Below, one piece after another: positions 39,024 to 46,608 of a stretch of 64,000 bases of DNA. This DNA is from a virus. The notes below the pieces were generated by a model. It was given only the letters and a program-made list of their open reading frames with translations. It had not been told where the DNA came from and made no database searches. The stretch covers positions 328,329 through 392,328 of the IMG/VR virus record IMGVR_UViG_3300029893_000001. One strand, 5' to 3'. A program made the translations under genes and the position numbers. Numbering within the stretch: the stretch's first letter is position 1; the number at the start of each line of letters is the position of its first letter.

Positions 39024-39662
39024 CTAGTAGGCCCGGCTCACCACCGGAAGCCCACGCAGTTCCTCGACTATTCCCTTGAAGGCGACCTCGACCTCGCCGG
39101 TGTCGGGCAGCTCGACCGTGCGATCGATTCCGTAGAGATCCTCCAGGAACTCCCGGAATCCAGGCGTGTCGCCGCGGAACGGCTTGTTGAGAAGCCACTC
39201 CGCGAACTCTTCTCGGCGATTCCAATCCAGATCCTTGGCGACCTGCGTACCGATTGCCACCCCGAGGATACAATATCCTCGGACATCCCAACGATCGATG
39301 AACGACCTCGCGCTGCTGTCGCTCGAAAAGACTCGACACGAGTAGTGCACGTGCCAGTAGCCCCACTTCGCCGCCGGCTCGCTCTCCCTCACGTCGTCCA
39401 TGGAGGCGTAGGAACCCATTTCCGGGCCCCACCCATCCGACGACGGCATCGCCCTGACGAACGTATGGGCACTGTCGTAGCGATTTCGGATGAAGCTGCC
39501 GTCCGGCATCTTGAAGGCGTTGATCTGGTGGCAGTGCGGGTGCTTGAGATCCTCCTCCAGCGACTGCTTTGCGCTCTCGACGCTGCGCTCGCAAAAGAAC
39601 CTCCACGAGAGCACCGCGCTGATGAGCCGCTGCCAGACCTTGTGAGAAATCTTGTTGTTCAT
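39024..39662 (-). CDS. Unknown 212-residue protein
   Basis: Contains KWGYWHVHYSCRVFSSDSSA, DWNRREEFAEWLLNKP and an acidic C-terminal region. GGAGG before ATG; upstream only a half promoter motif (39686-39702). No family recognised. Confidence 0.6.
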   Translation of the reverse strand: MNNKISHKVWQRLISAVLSWRFFCERSVESAKQSLEEDLKHPHCHQINAFKMPDGSFIRNRYDSAHTFVRAMPSSDGWGPEMGSYASMDDVRESEPAAKWGYWHVHYSCRVFSSDSSARSFIDRWDVRGYCILGVAIGTQVAKDLDWNRREEFAEWLLNKPFRGDTPGFREFLEDLYGIDRTVELPDTGEVEVAFKGIVEELRGLPVVSRAY

Positions 39663-39685
39663 TGTTCTGCCCTCCTCGCTCTAAC

Positions 39686-39702
39686 TATTATCGTCGTCGA
39701 CT
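39686..39702 (-). promoter_or_regulatory. Half promoter motif
   Basis: GATAATA half present before 39024-39662, GAACCC half absent. Confidence 0.35.
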
Positions 39703-39853
39703 ACGATCCGATGCTCCCCATTCGCGGCGCATGCTGAATCACGTAGGAGACGCCGGTCAAAACCCAGCCAGCGGGAGTGTGGCCGTAGATGTTCACGCAG
39801 AACGTGAACACCAACACGGCGACGATGACGTACCACCTCTTGAGGGTTTCCAC
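39701..39853 (-). CDS. 50-residue single-pass membrane protein
   Basis: GTG start 39853 (GGAGG 10 bases upstream): ETLKRWYVIVAVLVFTFCVN then a short outside part. Promoter motif 39880-39896. Confidence 0.6.
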   Translation of the reverse strand: METLKRWYVIVAVLVFTFCVNIYGHTPAGWVLTGVSYVIQHAPRMGSIGS

Positions 39854-39879
39854 GATTGATTGACCTCCTCTCGCCGAAC

Positions 39880-39896
39880 TATTATCGACGGGGTTC
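39880..39896 (-). promoter_or_regulatory. Promoter motif copy
   Basis: gaaccccgtcgataata, upstream of 39701-39853. Confidence 0.7.
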
Positions 39897-39913
39897 GCCG
39901 TCATATCGAGAAC

Positions 39914-39953
39914 GACGAAATGCCCTCCGGGACTTACCGGAGGGCATTTCGTC
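39914..39953 (-). terminator. 17-bp perfect hairpin
   Basis: GACGAAATGCCCTCCGG and its complement, overlapping the stop of 39952-40227. Confidence 0.65.
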
Positions 39954-40227
39954 AGGATTCCACGATCTTGCCGGCGTCGAGATCCACGAAACCGATGTGG
40001 ACGTACTTCCAGCCCGTGCTTCCAATGAGCGTGGGCGAATCCGGGAGACGCTCCGGAGCCTCGGCGAACGTGCAGCCCTCTCCGACGAGCAGGAACGCCA
40101 AGTGGCCGAATCCAGAGGAATCCACCGCCGCGTTTTGGTAGGCTGCCCAGCGAGTTCGCTCGCGCTGTCGAGCGCGCATTTGGCTCAGGACTTCCTCGTC
40201 GATTTGGAGATCATTGGTCGTCATCAT
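39952..40227 (-). CDS. Unknown 91-residue protein
   Basis: Helical N-terminus, then GWKYVHIGFVDLDAGKIVES strands. GAGGG at the start; 17-bp hairpin terminator after stop. Confidence 0.6.
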   Translation of the reverse strand: MMTTNDLQIDEEVLSQMRARQRERTRWAAYQNAAVDSSGFGHLAFLLVGEGCTFAEAPERLPDSPTLIGSTGWKYVHIGFVDLDAGKIVES

Positions 40228-40232
40228 GTCCC

Positions 40233-40604
40233 TCAGTACAGGTTCACGTAGACGCTATCGCCCACGATTTCCATCGCGTCCCGGACCTTTTGGGCCGCGT
40301 TCATTTCCTCGACTTCGCAGCGATCCCACGTCGCTCTCTGGTCGAGCACGTCGCGGAGAGCAGCCGGCGTGACGAGCACCACTTCGGTGTCGCCCCAGGT
40401 GAACGCGTTGGTGATGAGTTCCGAGACGATCTCGTATTCCTCTTCGGAGAGGAACTCCGAGAGCGTGATGAACTGGCACTCGAAAAGCGTCGGTCGCTTC
40501 ATGGCCTCCTTTCGGTCGCAGTCTTCGCAGTTGCCTGGACCGCGAAACTCGAAGACAGTCGGACTGATTTCCTGGCCACACGTCTTGCAATGATATTCGG
40601 CCAT
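40233..40604 (-). CDS. Zinc-ribbon protein, 123 residues
   Basis: MAEYHCKTCGQE and NCEDCDRK form an N-terminal zinc ribbon; the rest is helical (LSEEEYEIVSELITNAFTW). GAGGAG before ATG, promoter motif 40623-40639. Confidence 0.65.
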   Translation of the reverse strand: MAEYHCKTCGQEISPTVFEFRGPGNCEDCDRKEAMKRPTLFECQFITLSEFLSEEEYEIVSELITNAFTWGDTEVVLVTPAALRDVLDQRATWDRCEVEEMNAAQKVRDAMEIVGDSVYVNLY

Positions 40605-40622
40605 GTTTTTCTCCTCGCCTAT

Positions 40623-40639
40623 TATTATCGACGGGGTTC
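40623..40639 (-). promoter_or_regulatory. Promoter motif copy
   Basis: gaaccccgtcgataata, upstream of 40233-40604. Confidence 0.7.
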
Positions 40640-40659
40640 GTGGTAACGACAAACGCAGA

Positions 40660-40687
40660 ATAGGCCCCGAGTTTCCCCGGAGCCTAT
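40660..40687 (-). terminator. GC hairpin
   Basis: ATAGGC/GCCTAT with inner GC pairs after 40693-41067. Confidence 0.6.
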
Positions 40688-40692
40688 CTCTC

Positions 40693-41067
40693 TCACTTGT
40701 TCCTGAAGTACGTCTCGTACCCGATGTCCTTGGTGGACATCAGATTGTGCTTGAGATTCATGGACTCGCCGCTGAGCATGCGGCGCATTTCCTTCTCGCT
40801 GACGAAATCCACCCACTTCTCGTCGTGTTCGGGCCGAATCATGTGGTAGTTCTCGGGGTGAGAGCCCGTCGAATCGTAGTCGGTCCACTTCATGATCTGT
40901 TGCGTGGTCCATCCGACCGCCGGCATTCCGGTCATGTCGTAGCACCCGCGATTGACCAATTCGGTGGCCACCACTTCGTGCCCTTCGATGACCAGCTTGA
41001 CGATCGGCCAGTCCTCGGGATCGAGAACGTTGTCGCTGAGTCGGGCGTAGAGAATCGGCTTTCGCAT
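40693..41067 (-). CDS. Unknown 124-residue protein
   Basis: MRKPILYARLSDNVLDPEDW start, VGWTTQQIMKWTDYDSTGSH in the middle. AGGAGGT before ATG. Confidence 0.6.
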   Translation of the reverse strand: MRKPILYARLSDNVLDPEDWPIVKLVIEGHEVVATELVNRGCYDMTGMPAVGWTTQQIMKWTDYDSTGSHPENYHMIRPEHDEKWVDFVSEKEMRRMLSGESMNLKHNLMSTKDIGYETYFRNK

Positions 41068-41091
41068 CTTACCTCCTCGTTAAACGCGAAA

Positions 41092-41109
41092 AGGCCCCTT
41101 TCGGGGCCT
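41092..41109 (-). terminator. GC hairpin
   Basis: AGGCCCC/GGGGCCT followed by GCGTTTAAC, after 41113-41505. Confidence 0.6.
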
Positions 41110-41112
41110 CTG

Positions 41113-41505
41113 CTATTCCTCGGGAGCAAGTAGCAGCATGGTTTCGGCGGCGTGAGTCAGCGCACCCCACTGGAGTGCTTCCTCCTCGCACACCGCCTTG
41201 TACGCGCGTTGAAGTACACGCAGAAGCACACGCTGCTCGAATTGAATCCGAGCCTCGCCGATCATTTCGTCGAGGGGCGGGCCCTCGTCGTTGTAGTAGG
41301 CGATGCACGCCGGCTTCATCTGCGGGAACGTCTCGCAGTACAGCCAGTCGAGCACGCTCTTGTATTCGTCTTCCCTCGGAGGGGCGATCTTTCGCAGCGC
41401 CTTGGCGTGTTTGCTCGTGCGGAGCCACGCCTCGACCTCCGGGAAGAGGCTCGACGTGAGAGGCCCTCGAACGACGCAAACGCACACCATCTGGAGAGCA
41501 CTCAT
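41113..41505 (-). CDS. Unknown helical 130-residue protein
   Basis: Helices with ARIQFEQRVLLRVLQRAYKA. GGAGGT before ATG; follows tRNA-Glu by 26 bases and probably shares its promoter. Confidence 0.6.
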   Translation of the reverse strand: MSALQMVCVCVVRGPLTSSLFPEVEAWLRTSKHAKALRKIAPPREDEYKSVLDWLYCETFPQMKPACIAYYNDEGPPLDEMIGEARIQFEQRVLLRVLQRAYKAVCEEEALQWGALTHAAETMLLLAPEE

Positions 41506-41531
41506 TATTCACCTCCTCGCCATTATTGAAT

Positions 41532-41604
41532 TGACCCCAACGGGATTTGAACCCGTGTTCTCGCCGTGAAAGGGCGGCGTCCTAGGCCACTAGACGATGG
41601 GGCC
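41532..41604 (-). tRNA. tRNA-Glu (TTC)
   Basis: Minus-strand cloverleaf close to bacterial tRNA-Glu: acceptor GGCCCCA/TGGGGTC (one GT pair), CGTCTAGTGGCCTAGGACG D region, anticodon loop CTTTCAC (TTC), T-arm ACGGGTTCAAATCCCGT, discriminator A, no encoded CCA. Anticodon stem has one mismatch (C27-A43). Promoter motif 41619-41635 lies 15 bases upstream. Confidence 0.9.
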
Positions 41605-41618
41605 GTGTCCTCGCCGAT

Positions 41619-41635
41619 TACTATCGGCGGGGTTC
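41619..41635 (-). promoter_or_regulatory. Promoter motif copy before tRNA-Glu
   Basis: gaaccccgccgatagta, 15 bases before tRNA-Glu. Confidence 0.7.
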
Positions 41636-41831
41636 ACTTCTTTCCGTGGGTGGACTCCCACCATTTCAGATACTCGTAATCCTTTCGGTCGAGCATCCGA
41701 TAATAGGACTCGGGGTCCGCGTCGAGTTGGTATTCATTCTCAGCGGCGTTTTGGTCGACGCCAGGAAATGTCTCCTCGTACCTGACTCGTCGATTTTTCT
41801 TACGCTGTTTCTGCTGTCGTCGCCGTCGCAT
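41634..41831 (-). CDS. Small basic/acidic protein, 65 residues
   Basis: MRRRRQQKQRKKNRRVRYEE start then acidic Tyr-rich half. GAGGAA before ATG. Confidence 0.55.
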   Translation of the reverse strand: MRRRRQQKQRKKNRRVRYEETFPGVDQNAAENEYQLDADPESYYRMLDRKDYEYLKWWESTHGKK

Positions 41832-41947
41832 GGGATATTATTCCTCGGGTTAACGCCGAATAGGCCCCGAAAGGCCATCGGCAGAAGCGAATCGCAGTGG
41901 GGAGGCCTACAGAGGCGGATAAAGGCAAACCAATACCCGGAACCCTC

Positions 41948-42036
41948 GGTTCCGACGGGATTCGAACCCGCATCACCGCCGCACCTGGTGCCACAGGACG
42001 CCCACTAGACAGCTCCGCGTTGGCACTCACGGAACG
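41948..42036 (-). other. Degenerate or unusual tRNA-like element
   Basis: T-arm GCGGGTTCGAATCCCGT is canonical and GTTCCG/CGGAAC (42030-42035/41949-41954) could close an 89-base class-II-size molecule, but no standard anticodon arm forms. Could be a decayed tRNA or a tRNA-like domain of the adjoining structured region. Confidence 0.35.
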
Positions 42037-42039
42037 TTC

Positions 42040-42852
42040 ATCGTAGGTCCCTGTAAGCCGCCCCACTGCGATTCGCTTCTTGGTTATTGTTTCCGCAGAT
42101 TCAGTTTCCTCCGCCCTGCGCTGCGGCTCAATCTGAGTGACCATGAGAAGGGAGTGCAGTATTCGTTAGCCTCGTTGGAGATAGTGTGCCCTTTGACTGC
42201 CGAGGGTGCAATAGCAATCTGCACCTAAACATAGGCCCGGCAATCTACAGACGATAGTCCAGCGAAGCACCGAACAATGCGTGTAACCTACGCGATGGTC
42301 AAACAATCGAGATGAGTACGAAAGGGAGTTAATTGGCGAGTCAAGGCGTCCTCCTAACGAGACTCTTTTGGGCCAGCTTTCGCTTTTAAGTGGCGTGGAG
42401 GTACGACACAATCTGCAACGTCCAGTAGCAGAAGCCCTGCCCTTGTACTCAGAACATTATCCAGCATATGCTGGAAGCGAATGGCTATGTTCCTTCGCCA
42501 CCCGTTCCCCTTGAGCCGCCTTTAGCGGACGCTCATTGGTCCTATCGGAAGCCTAGGCACATCTTGCCCAAGATTCCAATAGTATCAATTCAATCTCCGA
42601 GCGGTCCAGCCAGGGGGACCGATCCCTGCCACGAACTTAGCGGCGGCGCGTCATTCGTGGCTATATAGTCTCGAAGTGGTTACGACTCTTGCCCGACAAG
42701 TGTCGCAGCAATCAACTGGTCCAGGGGAAGGATTCAGTTGAGTAGGTATGCTTAGTTGCTTCTTGGCGGGTTTCCTACTAAACCCAGCCAGTCATAAGCT
42801 GTAGAACAGGAGAATCATTTCCAGTCCTCCGGCTGTGGGATTCATTAAACGC
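42040..42852. ncRNA. Candidate large structured RNA region without genes
   Basis: About 0.8 kb with no credible gene, beside tRNA-like and tRNA-Glu genes. Stems seen: TGCCG/CGGCA (42198/42238) around GGTGCA/TGCACC; CGGTCC/GGACCG (42602/42616); GCCACGAA/TTCGTGGC (42628/42654); CGAC-TTG/CAA-GTCG (42683-42705); TCAACTG/CAGTTGA (42712/42735) with inner GTCC/GGAT; CCAGC/GCTGG (42461); CCGCAG/CTGCGG (42093/42121). Loop adenines favour the plus strand as the RNA, but no promoter is recognised. Size and setting recall giant phage RNAs of the GOLLD/ROOL kind. Confidence 0.4.
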
Positions 42853-42878
42853 GAAGAGGGGCCCGAAGGCCCCTCTTC
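42853..42878 (-). terminator. 11-bp GC hairpin
   Basis: GAAGAGGGGCC/GGCCCCTCTTC then GCGTTTAAT, right after 42878-43432. Confidence 0.7.
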
Positions 42879-43432
42879 TATGCGTCCACCATCGCCCGAC
42901 GGCTCCAGTAGAGGATTGCCTTGGCGAAATCCTCCGCCGAATAGGTGGCCGGCGTTCCTCCGGGGAGACCCAGGAAGTTGCGGGCCATCGCCATCGGAGT
43001 CTGGGGCTCCGGCTCCTCGGTGGGGCGGGCGTTGATCGAGACGATCTCCCACTCGCATTCCGTCGAGGCGTCGTTGCCGAGAACGTCGTGCCTGTAGAGC
43101 ACGATCTCGACGACCTTCGCGGGAGCCTTCTCGCCCTTCGCACGCACCTCGATGTAGGGCTCCTCGCCCTCTCGCCGCGCCGAGAACGTCGCCCGGAGCG
43201 TCGTCTTCGGAGTGACCTCGATGACGCCACACTTGAAGTAGTGCGCCTGACTCTCGGTCATCGGGATGAGCAGAACGCCGTCGCGGTAGCCCGGCTTCGC
43301 CTCGGAGAACTGCTGCTCGACGAAAGCGATGAGCACATCCCACTTCGCATCGTGGGTGGCGATGAAGTGTGAGAAGGGGCTCTCCGGCGTCTGGCGACGC
43401 ACGAAGTCATTGATTCCGATGAGGTTACCCAT
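42878..43432 (-). CDS. Unknown 184-residue protein
   Basis: Start MGNLIGINDFVRRQTPESPF; contains VLLIPMTESQAHYFKCG and VVEIVLYRHDVLGND. GGGAGG before ATG, promoter motif 43465-43481, terminator after stop. Confidence 0.65.
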   Translation of the reverse strand: MGNLIGINDFVRRQTPESPFSHFIATHDAKWDVLIAFVEQQFSEAKPGYRDGVLLIPMTESQAHYFKCGVIEVTPKTTLRATFSARREGEEPYIEVRAKGEKAPAKVVEIVLYRHDVLGNDASTECEWEIVSINARPTEEPEPQTPMAMARNFLGLPGGTPATYSAEDFAKAILYWSRRAMVDA

Positions 43433-43464
43433 GATTGATTCGGCCTCCCTTTGCCTCGCCAAAC

Positions 43465-43481
43465 TACTATCGATTGGGTTC
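43465..43481 (-). promoter_or_regulatory. Promoter motif copy
   Basis: gaacccaatcgatagta, upstream of 42878-43432. Confidence 0.7.
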
Positions 43482-43692
43482 AGTCCCTCTCGATCGCGGA
43501 GAAGTCTCCCAGGTTCCACGTGGTGTGAGTGGGCTGCATGATGCCGAGAACCTGAGTTCCGTAGTTCTTCTCGTAATCCCAGGTGTTGAAGTCGCCCCGC
43601 GACTGAGCGTAGGCAGCGATGACAGCCTCTCGTGGAGAGCACGAAAACGTCTGCTCGTGGCAGGTGGCGAGGTTGAGGACAGTGGTGAACAT
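43480..43692 (-). CDS. Unknown 70-residue protein
   Basis: MFTTVLNLATCHEQTFSCSP start; GAGGAGG before ATG. Its TGA stop is part of the next promoter motif. Confidence 0.6.
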   Translation of the reverse strand: MFTTVLNLATCHEQTFSCSPREAVIAAYAQSRGDFNTWDYEKNYGTQVLGIMQPTHTTWNLGDFSAIERD

Positions 43693-43720
43693 GATTGATT
43701 TCCTCCTCTCATTAAACGCG

Positions 43721-43745
43721 AGAAGGGGCCCGAAGGCCCCGTTCT
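43721..43745 (-). terminator. GC hairpin
   Basis: AGAAGGGGCC/GGCCCCGTTCT then CGCGTTTAAT after 43745-44162. Confidence 0.65.
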
Positions 43746-44162
43746 TAGTGACTCCAGGAGCGACGCACACCCTTCGAGAGGCGGCGAATCATTCGCTCCT
43801 CCTGAGCGATGACCTTCCTGGCGACCGGATTGAAATCGCGCAGGTCATCGCGCGTTGGGTAGATCCGGTCGATGTCCAGTCCGAATCCCCTACCGCTGTG
43901 ATGGCTGAAGAGACTTACATGACCAGGAAAAGCCATCGTCTCGATGTAGTGTCCAATCACGACTGTCGAGATCGTGACGTGCCGGGTCTTGCACCACGTG
44001 CGGTACTCCGGACGAAAGAGATCCCAGGACTTCGGGATGCGCCGTCCGTACCACCGGATGATCGGCTGCTTGAAGACGACCTTCGTGACCCTCTGGACCT
44101 GACCGTCCTTGTGGGTGATGATCTCGGTGGAGCGCCGGAGAGCGCCGGAGAATGTTGCTCAT
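43745..44162 (-). pseudogene. Gene interrupted by a 10-bp tandem duplication
   Basis: ATG 44162 (GAGGAGG upstream) gives MSNILRRS, then the reading frame is thrown off by a second copy of the 10-base unit agcgccggag (44131-44150). Removing one copy restores a single ~138-residue frame through STEIITHKDGQVQRVTKVV, RWYGRRIPKSWDLF and VARKVIAQEERMIRRL. Either a recent frameshift, a phase-variable site or a sequence error. Confidence 0.65.
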
Positions 44163-44195
44163 GATTGATTGCCTCCTCTGATTGATTGCCTCCTC
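44162..44195. repeat. 17-bp tandem duplication of a ribosome binding site
   Basis: tgattgattgcctcctc occurs twice in a row, doubling the GAGGAGG leader of the frameshifted gene. Confidence 0.7.
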
Positions 44196-44202
44196 GCTCA
44201 AC

Positions 44203-44219
44203 TATTATCGGCGGGGTTC
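44203..44219 (-). promoter_or_regulatory. Promoter motif copy
   Basis: gaaccccgccgataata, upstream of the frameshifted gene 43745-44162. Confidence 0.7.
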
Positions 44220-44234
44220 AGCGTTCTCTTAAAC

Positions 44235-44260
44235 GCGAGAAGGGGCCCGAAGGCCCCTCG
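44235..44260 (-). terminator. GC hairpin
   Basis: CGAG-AGGGGCC/GGCCCCT-CG then CGTTTAAG after the bL12-like gene. Confidence 0.65.
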
Positions 44261-44280
44261 TACGCAGCTCACTTAGTGAG

Positions 44281-44904
44281 CTAGTTGGTCTCCGAAGGAG
44301 GCGGCAGGACAGCCGATGGCCTTCGGGGAGACGCCCACTTTTCCGCGGCCTGTTCGATGTTGCCATCCGTCAGGGTGCCGACTTCCATCCTGATGAAGTG
44401 CATCGCCTCATTTCGGTAACGATCTGCTTCGAGCGAATCGCAGAAGACCTCGACGAGATTCTTCGCGTCGGCCAGACCGAGGCCGTGCATCTCGCGGGCC
44501 TTCTTGATGGCGGGGATCTTCCTGCCAGTGTTGTTCGGACCTCCGACCACCGCCATGAACTTCGCGGCGGGATCGAGATCCTTGACGGGGAAGGGGCACT
44601 GCTTTCCGATGTTGCCTCGGATGCGATCGTTGTCGTACTTGAGGCGACCGTTCTCCTGTCGGAGCGTCGCGATCTCTTCGCGCTGAAGAGCCACGGTCTT
44701 GTTCATGTGAGACCACTCACAGACCATCGCCGACGCATCGGCGTGGATCGACTCCAAGAGCGACGAGGCGCCGAGCACCATCGCATAGATGGGCACCAAC
44801 ACCAGGTTGAAGGGCTCGTCCTCGACCTGTTCCTTGAGACGGTCCGCGGCGTCTCGGACCATCGTCGTCAGGATCTCCAGGTTCTTCACGAACGTGTCGT
44901 ACAT
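44281..44904 (-). CDS. Coiled coil with bL12 C-terminal-like domain
   Basis: 207 residues. Helical start, coiled coil (LQREEIATLRQENGRLKYDN), then KFMAVVGGPNNTGRKIPAIK followed by KAREMHGLGLADAKNLVEVF, which matches the ribosomal L7/L12 C-terminal domain (KIxVIKxVRxxTGLGLKEAKDLVE). That domain recruits translation GTPases to the ribosome. A Pro/Ser tail ends the protein. GGAGG before ATG, promoter motif 44936-44952. Confidence 0.7.
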   Translation of the reverse strand: MYDTFVKNLEILTTMVRDAADRLKEQVEDEPFNLVLVPIYAMVLGASSLLESIHADASAMVCEWSHMNKTVALQREEIATLRQENGRLKYDNDRIRGNIGKQCPFPVKDLDPAAKFMAVVGGPNNTGRKIPAIKKAREMHGLGLADAKNLVEVFCDSLEADRYRNEAMHFIRMEVGTLTDGNIEQAAEKWASPRRPSAVLPPPSETN

Positions 44905-44935
44905 TACCAATTCCTCCGGGCCAGAAGTTGGCACT

Positions 44936-44952
44936 TAGTATCGCCAGGGTCC
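44936..44952 (-). promoter_or_regulatory. Promoter motif copy
   Basis: ggaccctggcgatacta, upstream of the bL12-like gene. Confidence 0.65.
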
Positions 44953-44972
44953 AACCCCTTAAGCAAGAAAAG

Positions 44973-44992
44973 GGCGGCCCCGAAGGACCGCC
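44973..44992 (-). terminator. GC hairpin
   Basis: GGCGG/CCGCC with inner CC/GG after 44996-45301. Confidence 0.55.
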
Positions 44993-44995
44993 AAT

Positions 44996-45301
44996 TCATC
45001 GGTACATGTTGGCTTCCTGATGGGAAGCCCAATCGTCGTTGACGATCTCGGCGAGTTTGCGAGCAACCTGCTCACCGTACTTCGAGATCCACTCTTGGAG
45101 TTGTTCCCCCGAGAGCGGCTTGATCTCGTATCCGACCATCGGGTCGGAAGCCGGAAGAGCAGGGAAAACCTGCGGCGGGTCCGAGAAGGCAAACTTGGTG
45201 GGTTGCATCGTCTCGACGACGGTGGCGATCACGAGATATTCCACTCCATCCAGAGTGAACTCGTGCTCCCTTTCGGGATAGGTGAAGCTCTTGTGATTCA
45301 C
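44996..45301 (-). CDS. Unknown 101-residue protein
   Basis: GTG start 45301 (AAGGAGG upstream) overlaps the upstream stop. Contains FTLDGVEYLVIATVVETMQP and a helical end. Confidence 0.6.
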   Translation of the reverse strand: MNHKSFTYPEREHEFTLDGVEYLVIATVVETMQPTKFAFSDPPQVFPALPASDPMVGYEIKPLSGEQLQEWISKYGEQVARKLAEIVNDDWASHQEANMYR

Positions 45302-46158
45302 TCGCCCTCCTTCTGGTTGAGCCGACTGAGACACGTCTCGCAGATGATGACTTCGCCACGCGTCATCATGCGACCACCGCAGTCTCCCCGCGGATTGTTG
45401 TTCCAATTCACGCAGTCATCCAGAGCGTACAGGCCGGTGACTTCGACAACCTCCGGAGAGGCGTCGCGGTGGTCGTAGATGCCCAGCTCCCACCGACCGT
45501 CGGCCATCTTCTGACCGGTGGTGTTGGACCAGTTTTCTCCGACGCACCACGGCTCCGGGAGAAGTTCCTCGACCTTCGTCGGATCGTTCGGACAGATGAT
45601 GAGGCGCTCGTCGAGATTGATCTCCGTTCGATTCGCCACGTCCAGCATGGACTTGAGCCACTCCCGAGTCTGGCGTCGAGCAGGAATGGTGTTTCGTCCC
45701 CGAAGAGAAGTCTCCGAGAACAAATCCCACTTGCTCAGGTCAGCGAACTCGCTGGGGAAGACGTAGCATTGTCCCAGAGGGGTGATCAGCGCCTCCGCAT
45801 GCTTGACCAGGAAGTCGATTCCCGGATTCATCGGATCGAGATCCTTCGAGAGATCCCAAAAGGGCGCCCTCTCCGAGACGATGATGAACAGCTCGCCGGC
45901 CGGAAGGCACGTACGAATCTGTTGGATGTTGGCTCCTGAGAGGTCACCCCACCCCAGCTTCTCGCCGAGACGATTGTACCAGGATGCATTGTGGAAGAGA
46001 TCGTCCATGAGGCACTGACCCTCACGGATGATCTGTTGGAGCGGCTGTGCGCTCTCGTGGACGGACGCCTTGAACTCCTGGACCCACTGGCCGTCCCTCT
46101 GGATGGTCCGATAGTCGAACATCCCGTAGAGGAGAAGCGAGCGAACGAGGTTTGCCAT
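45298..46158 (-). CDS. Unknown 286-residue protein with C-terminal zinc knuckle
   Basis: Start MANLVRSLLLYGMFDYRTIQ; LIICPNDPTKVEELLPEPWC in the middle; C-terminal CGGRMMTRGEVIICETC knuckle. GGAGG before ATG, promoter motif 46193-46209. Confidence 0.6.
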   Translation of the reverse strand: MANLVRSLLLYGMFDYRTIQRDGQWVQEFKASVHESAQPLQQIIREGQCLMDDLFHNASWYNRLGEKLGWGDLSGANIQQIRTCLPAGELFIIVSERAPFWDLSKDLDPMNPGIDFLVKHAEALITPLGQCYVFPSEFADLSKWDLFSETSLRGRNTIPARRQTREWLKSMLDVANRTEINLDERLIICPNDPTKVEELLPEPWCVGENWSNTTGQKMADGRWELGIYDHRDASPEVVEVTGLYALDDCVNWNNNPRGDCGGRMMTRGEVIICETCLSRLNQKEGE

Positions 46159-46160
46159 GA

Positions 46161-46547
46161 TCATTTCCTCCGGTTGTGGTCGTCGCTCTGTGTAGTATCG
46201 GCCGGGTTGACGCCCCCTCGACTACGTTCCCAATTCCCAACGGGTTCAATGTCGTAATCTACAAACACACGACTCGCAATCTCAGCAGCCTTGGTCATTC
46301 CATGAGATCGTAAGGTATCTGCAATCTTGCCTCTCATGTATGTCTGGCCCTGATGAAATCGCTTTTTCGTGAGCCTCTTTTCGACGTGTGCGTGGTGCTG
46401 CCGGTTGATCTGAAACCTTCTCCAGAGATTGCCGGAGGTATTTTTGAGGCGATCTATTTCCTCGATCAGCTCCATCACAACGAGATTGTCCGTGGCCTCA
46501 GCTTCATCCCAAAGCTGGTCGATTCTCTCGTTTGTCAGATGACTCAT
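46161..46547 (-). CDS. Unknown helical 128-residue protein
   Basis: MSHLTNERIDQLWDEAEATD start; basic helix (HVEKRLTKKRFHQGQTYMRG). Its last codons (VNPADTTQSDD) contain the promoter motif of the next gene. Confidence 0.6.
   Translation of the reverse strand: MSHLTNERIDQLWDEAEATDNLVVMELIEEIDRLKNTSGNLWRRFQINRQHHAHVEKRLTKKRFHQGQTYMRGKIADTLRSHGMTKAAEIASRVFVDYDIEPVGNWERSRGGVNPADTTQSDDHNRRK
46193..46209 (-). promoter_or_regulatory. Promoter motif copy
   Basis: caacccggccgatacta, inside the end of 46161-46547, upstream of 45298-46158. Confidence 0.65.
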
Positions 46548-46577
46548 TGAAAATCTCCAAGGAGACCTTAAACGCGG

Positions 46578-46607
46578 AAAGGGGCCCCGGTTTCCCGGAG
46601 CCCCTTT
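46578..46607 (-). terminator. GC hairpin
   Basis: AAAGGGGC/GCCCCTTT after 46609-46953. Confidence 0.6.
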
Positions 46608-46608
46608 C

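Noticed and set aside
42468-42668. 66-codon plus-strand frame in the gene-free region
   Set aside because: No ribosome binding site; starts inside the CCAGCATATGCTGG palindrome and crosses several stems, so I read it as chance, though not fully excluded.
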